Positions 45,257-55,292 of a stretch of 64,000 bases of DNA are shown piece after piece; position 1 is the stretch's first letter, and every line of letters begins with the position of its first letter. The notes beneath the pieces are model-generated. The model worked only from the letters and a program-made list of their open reading frames with translations, searched no databases and was not told the origin of the DNA. Both the position numbers and the translations under genes were made by a program. The DNA is from Syntrophorhabdaceae bacterium (lineage in GTDB: Bacteria > Desulfobacterota > Syntrophorhabdia > Syntrophorhabdales > Syntrophorhabdaceae). Location of the stretch: NCBI GenBank assembly GCA_036504895.1, contig DASXUJ010000008.1, positions 1 through 64,000 on the forward strand, read 5' to 3'.

Positions 45257-47985
45257 CTGGCACATACGTTGGGGAAGGGTCCCGTGCTTTTCATGCCTCG
45301 TGCATACTGCCAGCATCTTTCGCACTTCGCTCCTTCCGCCCTCGCCACCGTTATTTCGAGCTCGCCCCCTTCCTTTACCTCTATCTGGGAGACGATGAAG
45401 ACGCTCTTCAGATCGTCCTCGATATTCATGAGAAGCTTATACTCCTCGGCCGGTGCGGCGATGATCACCTTTGTGTCCAGGGAATGGCCGATCTCTTTCG
45501 CGGCCCGCTTCTCTTCTATTTTCTTGTTTACCTGCTCCCGGAGCTTCCAGACAGCCTCCCACTGTGCCTCGATCGCTTCGTCGATCCGCTCGGGCTTCGC
45601 CTCGGGGAACCTTCCGAGAAGCACGCTCTCTTCTTTTACCTGGCCCGCGAGATAAGACCACATCTCGTCGGCCGTGGAGGAAAGGACCGGCGCCATGAGC
45701 TTGAGGAGCGACACGATGGTCTCGAAGATCACGGTCTGGGAAGCCCTCCTCTTGAGGGCATCCTTCTTCTCCACGTAGATCCTGTCTTTCGTGATATCGA
45801 GGTAGAGAGACGAGAGGTCGACTGTGCAAAAGTTGTGGATACTGTGGTAAATCACATGGAAGGCATATGTTTCGTAGGCCTCCGTGACCCTCAGGATCAG
45901 CCTCTGGAGCCGCGAGAGGAGCCATTTGTCGAGGGAGGAGAGCTCTTCGTAGGGGACCGCGTCTTTTGCAGGATCGAAATCGGTCGCGATATTCGCGTGG
46001 AGGAAGCGCAGGGTGTTTCTTATCCGCCGGTAGGTCTCCACGAGGCGGTTGATGATGTCTTTCGAAATCTTTATATCGTCCCTGTAATCCTCATAGGTGG
46101 CCCAGAGCCTTAAAATCTCGGCGCCGTATTTTTCTATGATGTCCGACGGGGAGATGACGTTGCCCACGGATTTCGACATCTTCCGGCCCGAGCCGTCGAC
46201 CACGAAGCCGTGGGTCAGGACCGATTCGTAGGGGGCCTTGCCTTCGTTGCCTACCGAGGCGAGAAGGGAGCTGTGGAACCATCCCCTGTGCTGGTCGCTC
46301 CCCTCGAGGTAGAGGTCCGCGGGGAACTTGAGCTCCGGCCGCTTCTTGCATACCGCGGCAAAGCTCACGCCCGAGTCGAACCAGACGTCGAGGATATCTT
46401 CCTCTTTCACGAATTTCGTATGGCCGCAGCGGCCGCACTTCGCGTCCCCGGGCAGGAAATAGGCGGCCTCCTCCCTGAACCAGACGTCGGCGCTCTCCCG
46501 CCTTACCGCATCGGCCACGTTTTTGAAGCTCTCTTTGCTCCAGTAGGTCTCCCTGCATTTTTCGCAGTAGAACACCGTGATCGGCACACCCCAGGTCCTC
46601 TGCCGGGAGATGCACCAGTCGGGCCTCACCTGGAGCATGTTATAGATGCGGTCCCTGCCCCAGGCGGGGATCCAGCGCACCCTCTCCACCTCTTCGAGGG
46701 CCTTTTTTCTCAAATCCAGCTTGTCGAGGGAGATGAACCACTGCTCCGTGGCCCGGAAGATGACCGGTTTCTTGCAGCGCCAGCAATGGGGGTAGGAGTG
46801 CTCGATCTCCTCCTGGTGGAGGAGGAGGTTCAGCTCCTCGAGTTTCGCGATCACGTGCTTATTCGCCTCGAAGACCTTCATGCCTTTGAAAAATTCGACC
46901 TCGTCGAGGAACCGGCCCTGCTCGTTGACCGGGGAATAGACGTCGAGGCCGTATTCGAGGCCTGTCTCGTAATCCTCTTCGCCGTGGCCCGGGGCGATGT
47001 GGACCGCGCCCGCGCCCGTGTCTTTCGCCACGTAATCGGCGAAGACGATGACCGACTCCCTGTCGATGAAGGGGTGGCGGAATTTCAGCCCCCGGAATTT
47101 TTCCGCGGGTATCTCATCGATGATTTTATACTCTTTGATGCCGGCCCGGGTGAAGACGTCTTCCACGAGCTCCTTGAGGACGATTATGATCGAGTCGGCG
47201 GTCTCCACGGCCGCGTAGGTGAACTCCGGGTTCACCGCGATCGCGAGGTTCGCGGGCAGGGTCCAGGGCGTGGTGGTCCAGATAAGCATGTAGACGGGCT
47301 TGTCCGGATAGGAGGAGAAGGGCCCTTCTCCTTTCCGCCCGTAGGGGAACTTCACGTAGACCGACGTGGATGTCTTGTTGTCGTACTCAATCTCCGCCTC
47401 GGCCAGGGCGGTCAGGCAGTTCATGCACCAGAGGACCGGTTTCTTTTTTCGGTAGACCTCGTCCCTCTCGAAAAATTTCTCCAGCTCCCCGACGATGGTG
47501 GCCTCGTAGTCAAAGTCCATGGTGATGTAGGGGTGGTCCCAGTCGCCGATGCCGCCGAGCCTCTTGAACTCCTCTCTCTGGATATCGATGAATCCGGCCG
47601 CATATGCCCTGCAGCGCTCCCTCACCTGCAGCTTGGTGAGGTTTTCCTTCTTTGCCTTCGTCTCTTTCTCGATCTGGTGTTCTATGGGGAGCCCGTGGCA
47701 GTCCCAGCCGGGCACATAGTCTGCCCGGAAGCCGGCCATGAACTTCGATTTTATGATAATGTCCTTCAGTATCTTGTTAAGCGCCGTGCCCAGATGGATG
47801 TTTCCGTTCGCATAGGGAGGGCCGTCATGAAGAATGAAGGTGGGCAGGTCCTTCCCGGCGGCGATCAGTTTTGCGTAGAGGCCGATCCTTTCCCAGAAGG
47901 CGAGGAGCTCTTTCTCTTTTACCGGCAGATTGCCCCTCATGGGAAAAGGCGTCTTGGGAAGATTGAGTGTATCTTTATATTCCAT
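45229..47985 (-). CDS. ileS: Isoleucyl-tRNA synthetase
   Basis: A 918-residue class I synthetase charging tRNA-Ile. The HIGH motif region PPYANGNIHLG is near residues 55-66, the editing CP1 domain follows (TTTPWTLPANLAIAV), KMSKS is near 600-604, and the C-terminal zinc site has four Cys (C888, C891, C908, C911). Length is normal for bacterial IleS. It is first gene of ileS-lspA-orf77 and points away from dnaA. I saw no T-box leader in the 500 bp upstream. Confidence 0.96.
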   Translation of the reverse strand: MEYKDTLNLPKTPFPMRGNLPVKEKELLAFWERIGLYAKLIAAGKDLPTFILHDGPPYANGNIHLGTALNKILKDIIIKSKFMAGFRADYVPGWDCHGLPIEHQIEKETKAKKENLTKLQVRERCRAYAAGFIDIQREEFKRLGGIGDWDHPYITMDFDYEATIVGELEKFFERDEVYRKKKPVLWCMNCLTALAEAEIEYDNKTSTSVYVKFPYGRKGEGPFSSYPDKPVYMLIWTTTPWTLPANLAIAVNPEFTYAAVETADSIIIVLKELVEDVFTRAGIKEYKIIDEIPAEKFRGLKFRHPFIDRESVIVFADYVAKDTGAGAVHIAPGHGEEDYETGLEYGLDVYSPVNEQGRFLDEVEFFKGMKVFEANKHVIAKLEELNLLLHQEEIEHSYPHCWRCKKPVIFRATEQWFISLDKLDLRKKALEEVERVRWIPAWGRDRIYNMLQVRPDWCISRQRTWGVPITVFYCEKCRETYWSKESFKNVADAVRRESADVWFREEAAYFLPGDAKCGRCGHTKFVKEEDILDVWFDSGVSFAAVCKKRPELKFPADLYLEGSDQHRGWFHSSLLASVGNEGKAPYESVLTHGFVVDGSGRKMSKSVGNVISPSDIIEKYGAEILRLWATYEDYRDDIKISKDIINRLVETYRRIRNTLRFLHANIATDFDPAKDAVPYEELSSLDKWLLSRLQRLILRVTEAYETYAFHVIYHSIHNFCTVDLSSLYLDITKDRIYVEKKDALKRRASQTVIFETIVSLLKLMAPVLSSTADEMWSYLAGQVKEESVLLGRFPEAKPERIDEAIEAQWEAVWKLREQVNKKIEEKRAAKEIGHSLDTKVIIAAPAEEYKLLMNIEDDLKSVFIVSQIEVKEGGELEITVARAEGAKCERCWQYARGMKSTGPFPNVCARCEDILSSL

Positions 47986-48109
47986 TTTTGTAAGCTATCC
48001 TCAAATAAAGAGATTTCCTAAAAAGTAACATAAAAGGGCCCTTATTTCAAGGAGAATGAGGGCGCGAATGGCCGTGGGGAGGTAACCCCTCGGTCACAGC
48101 CAAAATCCT

Positions 48110-48300
48110 TTTTGCCGCAGATAAAGGCGGATAAAACCGGATGGAGACAGATCGAAAGAATGACTGTGATTTGCCCGGCCGACAGTGCCGGGCAAATACT
48201 CTCGGCCCTCCGGGCTGGAGAGTGTCCAACCGGCACTGTCGCCGGTTGGACGGAATATTGCTTTTGTCCGCCCTTATCCGGTTTTATCTGCGGCGAAAAA
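48110..48300. repeat. Long inverted repeat enclosing three hairpins
   Basis: Outer arms: GCCGCAGATAAA...AAAACCGGAT from about 48114 and its complement ATCCGGTTTTATCTGCGGC ending at 48294. Inside: hairpin 1, TTTGCCCGG (48170-48178) with CCGGGCAAA (48188-48196); hairpin 2, ACTCTC (48198-48203) with GAGAGT (48218-48223) and an inner GCCC/GGGC; hairpin 3, GTCCAACCGG (48224-48233) with CCGGTTGGAC (48242-48251). Loop 1 contains CGACAGTG and loop 3 is CACTGTCG, exact complements. Confidence 0.85.
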
Positions 48301-48419
48301 ACGTTTGCCCTGAACGGACTCTCTGCCGGGTCAGACCCTTCCGCCCCGCCCCCGGCGGGCTTTCCCTCTCCCTGCGCCTCTCTCGCAAGCCTTTGTCTTT
48401 ATTGAAAGGAAAGAAAAAG

Positions 48420-48536
48420 GGGAATCAAAAAAGAGTTGCATTATTTTCTTGTTTATATTAGTATTCCACTTAAGCCATTCGGAAACCTTTTAGTTATCCA
48501 CATATGTTGAAAATATGTTGAAAATGATGTACACTA
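48420..48536. other. Probable oriC segment upstream of dnaA
   Basis: An AT-rich stretch immediately before dnaA with a perfect DnaA box TTATCCACA at 48494-48502 and two adjacent copies of TATGTTGAAAA (48503-48524). Transcription diverges here: ileS leaves to the left and dnaA to the right. Confidence 0.65.
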
Positions 48537-49853
48537 ATGGATGATATTATCTCCCAGATAAAACCTAAGATTGCGGGCATAATCAGCGAGGATAGCTATA
48601 GAACGTGGATTGAGCCCATACAATTTTCGGATTACAGGGACGATAAATGTTATGTTTCGGTCCCCAACACCTTCTTCCGTGACTGGATCGTAGAGAATTT
48701 CGAGCCCATCCTCGTGAGCCTGATCAAAGATGTAACCAAAACGGACACGAAGATAGAATATGTCCTGAAGAAGGATACAAAGCCCGAAGAGGCGCGGGGC
48801 GTGGTGGTCAAAAAGCCACCCAAATATAATATCTTTAACCCCCGCTATACTTTCGAGAACTTTGTCGTGGGTGCGAGCAACCAGTTCGCGAACGCGGCCT
48901 GCCTCGCGGTGGCCACGAACCCGGGTAAGACTTACAATCCCCTCTTCATTTATGGGGGAGTGGGTCTCGGGAAAACCCACCTCCTGAACGCGATCGGAAA
49001 TTTCCTGCTCACCCACAGCAACATCGGGCCCGAGAGGATCTGTTATATTACGGCGGAGGTTTTTACCAACGAGCTTATTAATTCGCTCCGATATGAAAAG
49101 ATGGAAGATTTCAGAAACAGGTTCAGGAGAATGGATATCCTCCTCATAGACGACATACAGTTTATTGCGGGAAAAGAGCGGACCCAGGCGGAATTTTTCC
49201 ATACCTTCAACGCCCTCTATGACACGATGAAACAGATCGTGGTAACGAGCGATAAATTTCCCCGGGATATCGAGAATTTCGAGGAGAGGCTCCGGTCCCG
49301 GTTCGAGTGGGGTCTCATCGCGGACATCCAGTCCCTCGATCTGGAGACAAAGGTGGCAATCCTCAATAAAAAGGCGGAGTATGAAAATGTAGACCTTCCC
49401 CTCGACGTCTCCTTTTTCATCGCGTCGAATGTGGATGACAACGTGCGCTCCCTCGAAGGCTCCCTTACCCGCATCGTCGCCTTTTCTTCTCTCAAGGGGA
49501 CACCCATCACCATAGAGCTCGCAAAGGACGTGATGGGCCATCTCATAAAGGAAAAGAAAAAGGAGATTACCATCGACCTCATCATCGAGCAGGTGGCCTC
49601 TTATTTTTCCATCAAGGTATCGGAGCTGAAATCGGAGAGGCGCATCAGATCTCTCATGGTGCCGCGCCAGATCGCGGTTTATCTCTCGAGGAAGCTTACG
49701 GATTCATCCCTGGTAAGCATTGGTGAAAAGTTTGGAGGGAAGGATCACGCAACTGTCCTCCACTCCATAAGAAAAATAGAGGGGGAAATAAAAATTAAAA
49801 AGGAGTTGAAAAACACTGTGGAAAATCTGGAATCGAGGATTAAGCTCACATGA
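48537..49853 (+). CDS. dnaA: Chromosomal replication initiator DnaA
   Basis: A 438-residue AAA+ initiator. Domain I at about 1-80, linker, YTFENFVVGASNQFA opening domain III, Walker A IYGGVGLGKTHLLN (about 140-153), Walker B MDILLIDDIQFIAGK, and domain IV with the DNA-binding signature KFGGKDHATVLHSIRKIE. ATG at 48537 lies just after the DnaA box region; the ribosome binding site is weak, so a different start codon nearby cannot be excluded, but the N-terminal sequence fits the family. It is first gene of the rightward replication/housekeeping run. Confidence 0.95.
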   Translation: MDDIISQIKPKIAGIISEDSYRTWIEPIQFSDYRDDKCYVSVPNTFFRDWIVENFEPILVSLIKDVTKTDTKIEYVLKKDTKPEEARGVVVKKPPKYNIFNPRYTFENFVVGASNQFANAACLAVATNPGKTYNPLFIYGGVGLGKTHLLNAIGNFLLTHSNIGPERICYITAEVFTNELINSLRYEKMEDFRNRFRRMDILLIDDIQFIAGKERTQAEFFHTFNALYDTMKQIVVTSDKFPRDIENFEERLRSRFEWGLIADIQSLDLETKVAILNKKAEYENVDLPLDVSFFIASNVDDNVRSLEGSLTRIVAFSSLKGTPITIELAKDVMGHLIKEKKKEITIDLIIEQVASYFSIKVSELKSERRIRSLMVPRQIAVYLSRKLTDSSLVSIGEKFGGKDHATVLHSIRKIEGEIKIKKELKNTVENLESRIKLT

Positions 49854-49970
49854 GACTCCACGGCTTCCACATTCCTTCAGCCCTTTTTGCTTTTCCTATC
49901 GTTTTGAAATTACTGGCGGCCGGCAGCTTTTCCACAAGTTAACACTACTTATTATGATGACGAGGTATTT
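49854..49970. other. dnaA-dnaN spacer with DnaA-like box
   Basis: A 117-bp gap with TTTTCCACA at 49928-49936, one mismatch from a consensus DnaA box, followed by an AT-rich stretch up to dnaN. It may be a second part of a bipartite origin or an autoregulatory site for dnaN. Confidence 0.45.
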
Positions 49971-51059
49971 ATGAATATAAATATAGATAAAAGCCTTATT
50001 TCAGCTCCTATATCAAAGTTGGTAGGAATAACGGAAAAAAGGTCTCTCATGCCCATATTGTCAAATGTACTGATTGCCTTTGGCAGAGAAGGAACAATCA
50101 TATATTCGACAGACCTTGAATTGAGCGCCATAAGCCGGGTCGATTTCAAAACCGAGGAAGATCGTAAGATCGTGGTCCATGGCAGAAAGTTTCTCGATAT
50201 TCTCAAGGAGATGGAGAGCGGCGAGGTGAATCTCCAGATAAAGGAGAATACCCTCACCATAAAGCAGAAACAGACGGAGATCGTGCTGAGTCTTCAGGAC
50301 CCCGAGGAATTTCCGGAGGTAAAGGAGATAGAGGGATATGAAGAGTTCTTCATCAACGGTAGACTCCTCCAGGACATCACCGACCGGGTGAGCTTCGCCA
50401 TATCGAACGACGAGACCCGCTACGTGCTTACGGGCATGCACCTGAAGGGCATGGAGGGAAAGGTCGTCGTGGTGGGCACGGACGGGTTCAGGATGGCCCT
50501 CTACCAGAAAGAGATCGAGAACATCAAGGGTTTCAAGGGAATCACCATCCCCAAGAGGTCCGTGACGGAGATAGAGCGGATTATAGGGGACGACGAAAAA
50601 GTCAAGCTGAGCATCGACGAGAAGCACATACAGTTTTCCACGGAAAAGGTAACGGTGGTATCGAGGATCATTGAGGGAAACTTCCCTGATTATGACAACG
50701 TGATCCCCCAGCAGAGCGAAAATGTTGCCGGTCTCGACAAGGAGCATTTTCTGCGTGGTTTGCGGAGGGTATCGGCGATCATGGGAAGGTCCGAGCCGGT
50801 GAAGATCAACTTGTCCCCTGGACAGATGGAGATCGAGGCGGAATCGGATATAGGGCACGCGAAGGAAGCCTTGCAGATTTCATACGAGGGCGAGACTATA
50901 AGCATGAATTTCAACGTGAGGTTCCTGCTCGATATCGTATCTCATATCGACGGGGAGCGCATGGTAGTAAAAGTGCCTCCCACCTACGGCGCGGTCCTTT
51001 TTGAAGAAGAAGGAAGCACCGAGTACTACAAAAACATCGTAATGCCGATCAGAGTCTAA
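49971..51059 (+). CDS. dnaN: DNA polymerase III sliding clamp (beta subunit)
   Basis: A 362-residue ring-forming processivity factor with three similar domains; recognisable pieces are MPILSNVLIAF (domain I), RYVLTGMHLKGMEGKVVVVGTDGFRMA (domain II) and a C-terminus ending in YYKNIVMPIRV, the usual M-P-x-R terminus of clamps. Normal length. The gap to gyrB is 13 bp, so both are likely on one transcript. No recF-like gene lies between dnaN and gyrB, unlike many bacteria. Confidence 0.95.
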   Translation: MNINIDKSLISAPISKLVGITEKRSLMPILSNVLIAFGREGTIIYSTDLELSAISRVDFKTEEDRKIVVHGRKFLDILKEMESGEVNLQIKENTLTIKQKQTEIVLSLQDPEEFPEVKEIEGYEEFFINGRLLQDITDRVSFAISNDETRYVLTGMHLKGMEGKVVVVGTDGFRMALYQKEIENIKGFKGITIPKRSVTEIERIIGDDEKVKLSIDEKHIQFSTEKVTVVSRIIEGNFPDYDNVIPQQSENVAGLDKEHFLRGLRRVSAIMGRSEPVKINLSPGQMEIEAESDIGHAKEALQISYEGETISMNFNVRFLLDIVSHIDGERMVVKVPPTYGAVLFEEEGSTEYYKNIVMPIRV

Positions 51060-51072
51060 AAGGGATTAAGAA

Positions 51073-53439
51073 ATGAGAGAATACGGAGCAGAGAGTATTA
51101 AAATACTGGGGGGTCTTGACGCGGTCAGGAAAGTACCTTCCATGTATATTGGAAATACAGGCGTGGAAGGCCTTCACCACTTGGTCTACGAGCTCGTGGA
51201 CAATAGTGTGGACGAGGCCCTGGAAGGCTATTGCAACAAAATTCAGATCACCATTCATCGCGACAACAGCGTCACCTGCGAGGATAACGGGAGAGGCATC
51301 CCTGTTGCCATGCATGCGGAGGAGAAGATGCCCGCCCTCGAAGTGGTGCTTACCAAACTCCACGCGGGAGGAAAGTTCGATAAGGATACCTACCGGTATT
51401 CGGCCGGCCTCCACGGCGTAGGGCTCTCCGTGGTGAATGCCCTGTCCGAATATCTGGAAGTGGAAGTGCGCAGGGACGGCAAGGTCTATTTCCAGAGGTA
51501 CGAAGGCGGCGCCAAGATCACCGAGCTCAAGGTGATCGGAGATACGGAGAAAACAGGGACGAAGGTAAAATTCAAGGCCGACGGGACCCTTTTCGAGACC
51601 GAAGAGATCATGTATGACATTATCGCCCACAGGATGAGGGAGATATCCTTCCTCAATAACGGCATCCATATCATCGTGTCGGACGAGAGAAAAGGGAAGC
51701 GTCAGGAGTTCAGGCATGAAGGCGGCGTCAAGGCCTTTGTAAAGTTTCTCAATACGAATAAGACCGTGCTCTTCGAAGAGCCTGTCTATATCATCACCGA
51801 GCGCAGCCCCCTCGATTTCATCCAGGTGGCGATCCAGTATAACGACGGCTACAATGAGAACGTCTACAGCTTCGTCAATAATGTCCATACCCAGGAGGGA
51901 GGCACCCATGTCGCCGGCTTCAGGGGCGCCCTTACCCGGAGCATCAATAATTTCATCCAGACAAACCCTTCCATAAAAAATAAGGAGAATGTCTCGGGAG
52001 ACGATATTAAAGAAGGGATGACCACGGTCATCAGCTGTAAGGTGGCAAACCCCCAGTTCGAAGGGCAGACCAAGACGAAGCTCGGAAACAGCGAGATCAA
52101 AGGCGTCATGGAATCGGTCCTCAACGAGCAGTTGAGTGAATATTTCGAGCTCCACGAGGACATCGCCAAGATCATCATCAATAAGGCCATGGAGGCGAAA
52201 AAGGCAAGGGAAGCCGCAAAGAAGGCAAAAGAGCTCGTGAAGAGCAAGAGCCTCCTCGAGAGCGGAATACTTCCCGGCAAACTCGCCGACTGCCAGGAGA
52301 GCGAGCCTCACCTCTGCGAGATATACATCGTGGAGGGCGACTCGGCGGGTGGCTCGGCAAAACAGGGCAGGGACAGGAAGACCCAGGCCATCCTGCCTCT
52401 TCGGGGCAAGATCCTCAATGTGGAAAAATCGAGACAGGAGAAGGTGCTCAGCAACCTTGAGATAAAAGCCATCTACCTCGCCCTCGGCATCAATACGGAG
52501 ACCATCGAAAAGCTGAGATACCACAAAGTAATCATCATGACCGATGCGGACGTGGACGGCTCCCATATACGGACCCTGCTGCTCACCCTTTTCTACAGAA
52601 AGATGCCCGACCTTCTCATGAACGGCTACGTCTATATCGCCCAGCCGCCCCTTTATAAGCTGAAATACGGGTCGAAAGAGATCTATGCCAAGGACGAAGA
52701 CGATTTCGAGCGCCACGTCATGGCCCGGGGCATGGACAAGATAGACTGTTATCTGAACGGCACAAAAATAGAAGGGGAAGACCTCAGGAGCGCGATCGAG
52801 AAGATCAGGGTTGTGGAGCGCTTCGCGAGGGATATGACCATCATGGGCACGGCGAACAGGAAAATCATACTCGGTCTCCTTACCGCGGACATCTCCCGCA
52901 GGGAAGACCTGGAAGATTCTTATAAGCTCAATATCGTAAAAGAATATGTGGAGCAGCAGGGATACGGGGCCGCACTCTCGAAGGACCCGGAGAACAACCT
53001 CTGGTCCCTTATCGTGACGGACCCTTCGGCAAAAGTACCTACCGAGATAAAGATAGATTACGAGATGTGCTCCGAAGGAGATTATCTCGCCGCCTTCAAG
53101 GCGTACAAACAGGTCCTTTCTTTCTACGAAGGCGAGGTGCGGGTCGCAAACGGAAATAACGAGACCTTTTTTCATAACGGGGAAGGTTTCATCAACCATA
53201 TCAATGTGGTGGGAAAAGAAGGGATGAATATCCAGAGATATAAAGGTCTCGGAGAGATGAACCCCGAGCAGCTCTGGACGACCACCATGGACCCGGAAAA
53301 AAGGACCCTTCTCAGGGTCTCGATAGAAGACGCGGTCGAGGCCGATCAGATGTTCACGGTGCTCATGGGCAGCAACATAGAGACGAGAAGACTCTTTATC
53401 GAAGAGAATGCCCTGAATGTGAGAAACCTCGATATATGA
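51073..53439 (+). CDS. gyrB: DNA gyrase subunit B
   Basis: A 788-residue type IIA topoisomerase subunit. GHKL ATPase: VDNSVDEALEGYC, EDNGRGIPVAMH, YRYSAGLHGVGLSVVNALSE; transducer domain; TOPRIM with EGDSAGGSAKQGRD (about 420) and IMTDADVDGSHIRTLLLTLFYR (about 486-508); C-terminus with YKGLGEMNPEQLWTTTMDP. A roughly 165-residue insertion in the TOPRIM half (KYGSKEIYAKDEDDFERHVM onward) is as in Gram-negative GyrB. gyrA is not in the window. The stop overlaps the next start by 4 bp. Confidence 0.96.
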   Translation: MREYGAESIKILGGLDAVRKVPSMYIGNTGVEGLHHLVYELVDNSVDEALEGYCNKIQITIHRDNSVTCEDNGRGIPVAMHAEEKMPALEVVLTKLHAGGKFDKDTYRYSAGLHGVGLSVVNALSEYLEVEVRRDGKVYFQRYEGGAKITELKVIGDTEKTGTKVKFKADGTLFETEEIMYDIIAHRMREISFLNNGIHIIVSDERKGKRQEFRHEGGVKAFVKFLNTNKTVLFEEPVYIITERSPLDFIQVAIQYNDGYNENVYSFVNNVHTQEGGTHVAGFRGALTRSINNFIQTNPSIKNKENVSGDDIKEGMTTVISCKVANPQFEGQTKTKLGNSEIKGVMESVLNEQLSEYFELHEDIAKIIINKAMEAKKAREAAKKAKELVKSKSLLESGILPGKLADCQESEPHLCEIYIVEGDSAGGSAKQGRDRKTQAILPLRGKILNVEKSRQEKVLSNLEIKAIYLALGINTETIEKLRYHKVIIMTDADVDGSHIRTLLLTLFYRKMPDLLMNGYVYIAQPPLYKLKYGSKEIYAKDEDDFERHVMARGMDKIDCYLNGTKIEGEDLRSAIEKIRVVERFARDMTIMGTANRKIILGLLTADISRREDLEDSYKLNIVKEYVEQQGYGAALSKDPENNLWSLIVTDPSAKVPTEIKIDYEMCSEGDYLAAFKAYKQVLSFYEGEVRVANGNNETFFHNGEGFINHINVVGKEGMNIQRYKGLGEMNPEQLWTTTMDPEKRTLLRVSIEDAVEADQMFTVLMGSNIETRRLFIEENALNVRNLDI

Positions 53440-54056
53440 TCACCATAGGGGTGACGGGCATAATCGGGAGCGGAAAAACGACCGTCTCGACGATGCTTAA
53501 TAAGGCCGGCTATACCGTAGTTGATCTCGACAATCTTGCAAAAGAAGTCTCGGACAGCGCTCAGGTAATAGACGATATTATAAAGAATTTCGGAAAGCAG
53601 TATATAAAGGACGATATGACGGTTGACGCCGGGGCCTTGAGGGCCTTAGTTTTTAAAGATAAGGAACACCTCAAAATACTTGAGCAAATTGTGCATCCTC
53701 GGCTCGTGGCGGAGATGGAAAAACGGATCGCCCTCGAGAGGCAAAAGGGAGCGAAAGCCGTAATCATCGACGGCCCCCTGATTTTCGAAAAAGGTCTCAA
53801 CAAAGAACTCGACAAGACGATCGTCGTATCCGCACAGATGAATATCATAAAAGAAAGGCTTGTGAGAAGGGGAATGGAAAAAGAAGATGTGGAAAGACGG
53901 ATTGCCAATCAGATTCCCCTGGAAGAAAAAGAAAGGCTGGCAGATTACGTGGTGAGGAACAACGGAAGCGAAGAAGATCTTAGAAAAGAGCTGGAAATCC
54001 TCTTGGAAAAGATAAAAACATGGGAGGTAGAGGATACATGCATCTTAATGAATTAA
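53436..54056 (+). CDS. coaE: Dephospho-CoA kinase
   Basis: A 206-residue enzyme for the last step of CoA synthesis. P-loop GIIGSGKT at residues 8-15, [36 protein letters not shown] and the lid segment [24 protein letters not shown]; the [19 protein letters not shown] ending is typical. ATGA overlap with gyrB and a 19-bp overlap with rho indicate translational coupling in the run. Confidence 0.93.
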   Translation: MITIGVTGIIGSGKTTVSTMLNKAGYTVVDLDNLAKEVSDSAQVIDDIIKNFGKQYIKDDMTVDAGALRALVFKDKEHLKILEQIVHPRLVAEMEKRIALERQKGAKAVIIDGPLIFEKGLNKELDKTIVVSAQMNIIKERLVRRGMEKEDVERRIANQIPLEEKERLADYVVRNNGSEEDLRKELEILLEKIKTWEVEDTCILMN

Positions 54057-55291
54057 AGAAAAAAAGGATCGGGGAACTGACCCATATGGCGAAGGAGATG
54101 AATATAGATAACGCCGCCGGTTTGAGAAAACAGGAGCTTATCTTCGCCATACTCCAGGCCTTTGTGGATAAAAACGAATCCGTATATGGGGAAGGGGTCC
54201 TGGAGGTGCTTCAGGAAGGCTTCGGCTTCCTCAGGTCCACCGATTCGAATTACCTCCCCGGCCCTGACGACATCTATATCTCGCCTTCCCAGATAAAGAG
54301 ATTCGGCTTAAGGACGGGAGACACCACATCCGGGCAGATCCGCCCTCCCAAGGATAACGAAAAATATTTCGCCCTCCTCAAGGTGGAGACGATAAATTTC
54401 GACGACCCGAGCGTGGCGAAGGACAAGATCATATTCGACAACCTGACCCCCATCTATCCGAACGAGAGGCTGAAGCTGGAGACGGTCACCGACAACCTCT
54501 CCACAAGGGTAATGGACCTCTTCACCCCCATCGGCAAAGGACAGAGGGGACTCATCGTCGCCCCCCCCAGAACGGGCAAGACCATGCTCCTCCAGCACAT
54601 CGCGAACAGCATCACGAAGAACCATAAAGAGGTCCACCTTATCGTGCTGCTCATCGATGAAAGGCCCGAGGAAGTCACGGACATGATACGCTCGGTGAAC
54701 GGAGAGGTAATAAGCTCTACCTTCGACGAGCCTGCCACGAGACACGTCCAGGTCGCGGAGATCGTGATCGAGAAGGCGAAGAGGCTCGTGGAGCACAAGA
54801 GAGACGTGGTTATCCTCCTCGACAGCATCACGAGACTCGCGAGGGCGTACAATACGGTGGTCCCTTCCAGCGGAAAGATACTCTCCGGCGGCATCGACGC
54901 CTCGGCCATGCAGAAGCCGAGAAGGTTCTTCGGCGCAGCCAAGAACATCGAGGAGGGGGGCAGCCTCACCATCGTGGCCACGGCGCTCATCGACACGGGA
55001 AGCAGGATGGATGAGGTCATTTTTGAAGAGTTCAAGGGCACGGGCAACATGGAGATCTACCTCGACCGGAAGCTCGCGGAAAAGAGGGTCTTCCCGGCCA
55101 TCGATATAAACAAATCAGGGACCAGAAAAGAGGAGCTCCTCCTCGAAAACGGGGACCTGTCGAGAATTTGGCTTTTAAGAAAGGTGCTCCAGCCTATGAA
55201 TCAGGTGGAGGCTATGGAGTTCCTCCTCGAGAAGCTTACAGATGTCGATTCAAATAAAGATTTTCTCTATTCAATGAGCAAAGGAGGCTAA
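54038..55291 (+). CDS. rho: Transcription termination factor Rho
   Basis: A 417-residue hexameric RNA helicase. N-terminal helix bundle ([20 protein letters not shown]), cold-shock-like RNA-binding domain ([33 protein letters not shown]), Walker A APPRTGKT near 174-182, [13 protein letters not shown], and the Q/R loops [31 protein letters not shown] chose the ATG at 54038 with GGGAGGTAGAGG upstream over the one at 54020, because it matches the usual Rho N-terminus. No long N-terminal insertion is present. Confidence 0.95.
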   Translation: MHLNELKKKRIGELTHMAKEMNIDNAAGLRKQELIFAILQAFVDKNESVYGEGVLEVLQEGFGFLRSTDSNYLPGPDDIYISPSQIKRFGLRTGDTTSGQIRPPKDNEKYFALLKVETINFDDPSVAKDKIIFDNLTPIYPNERLKLETVTDNLSTRVMDLFTPIGKGQRGLIVAPPRTGKTMLLQHIANSITKNHKEVHLIVLLIDERPEEVTDMIRSVNGEVISSTFDEPATRHVQVAEIVIEKAKRLVEHKRDVVILLDSITRLARAYNTVVPSSGKILSGGIDASAMQKPRRFFGAAKNIEEGGSLTIVATALIDTGSRMDEVIFEEFKGTGNMEIYLDRKLAEKRVFPAIDINKSGTRKEELLLENGDLSRIWLLRKVLQPMNQVEAMEFLLEKLTDVDSNKDFLYSMSKGG

Positions 55292-55292
55292 C

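Noticed and set aside
46210-48021. 603-codon open frame antisense to ileS
   Set aside because: Same reason: it mirrors ileS codons, with His/Asp/Gly-rich low-information protein sequence.
48000-48110. T-box leader upstream of ileS
   Set aside because: No AGGGTGG-like T-box sequence or specifier loop could be found on the minus strand.
48110-48300. Insertion sequence
   Set aside because: Inverted repeats are present but there is no transposase frame between them and no target duplication was seen.
51049-53199. 716-codon open frame antisense to gyrB
   Set aside because: It lies wholly opposite gyrB, has no family features and is explained by codon bias of the GC-rich sense gene.
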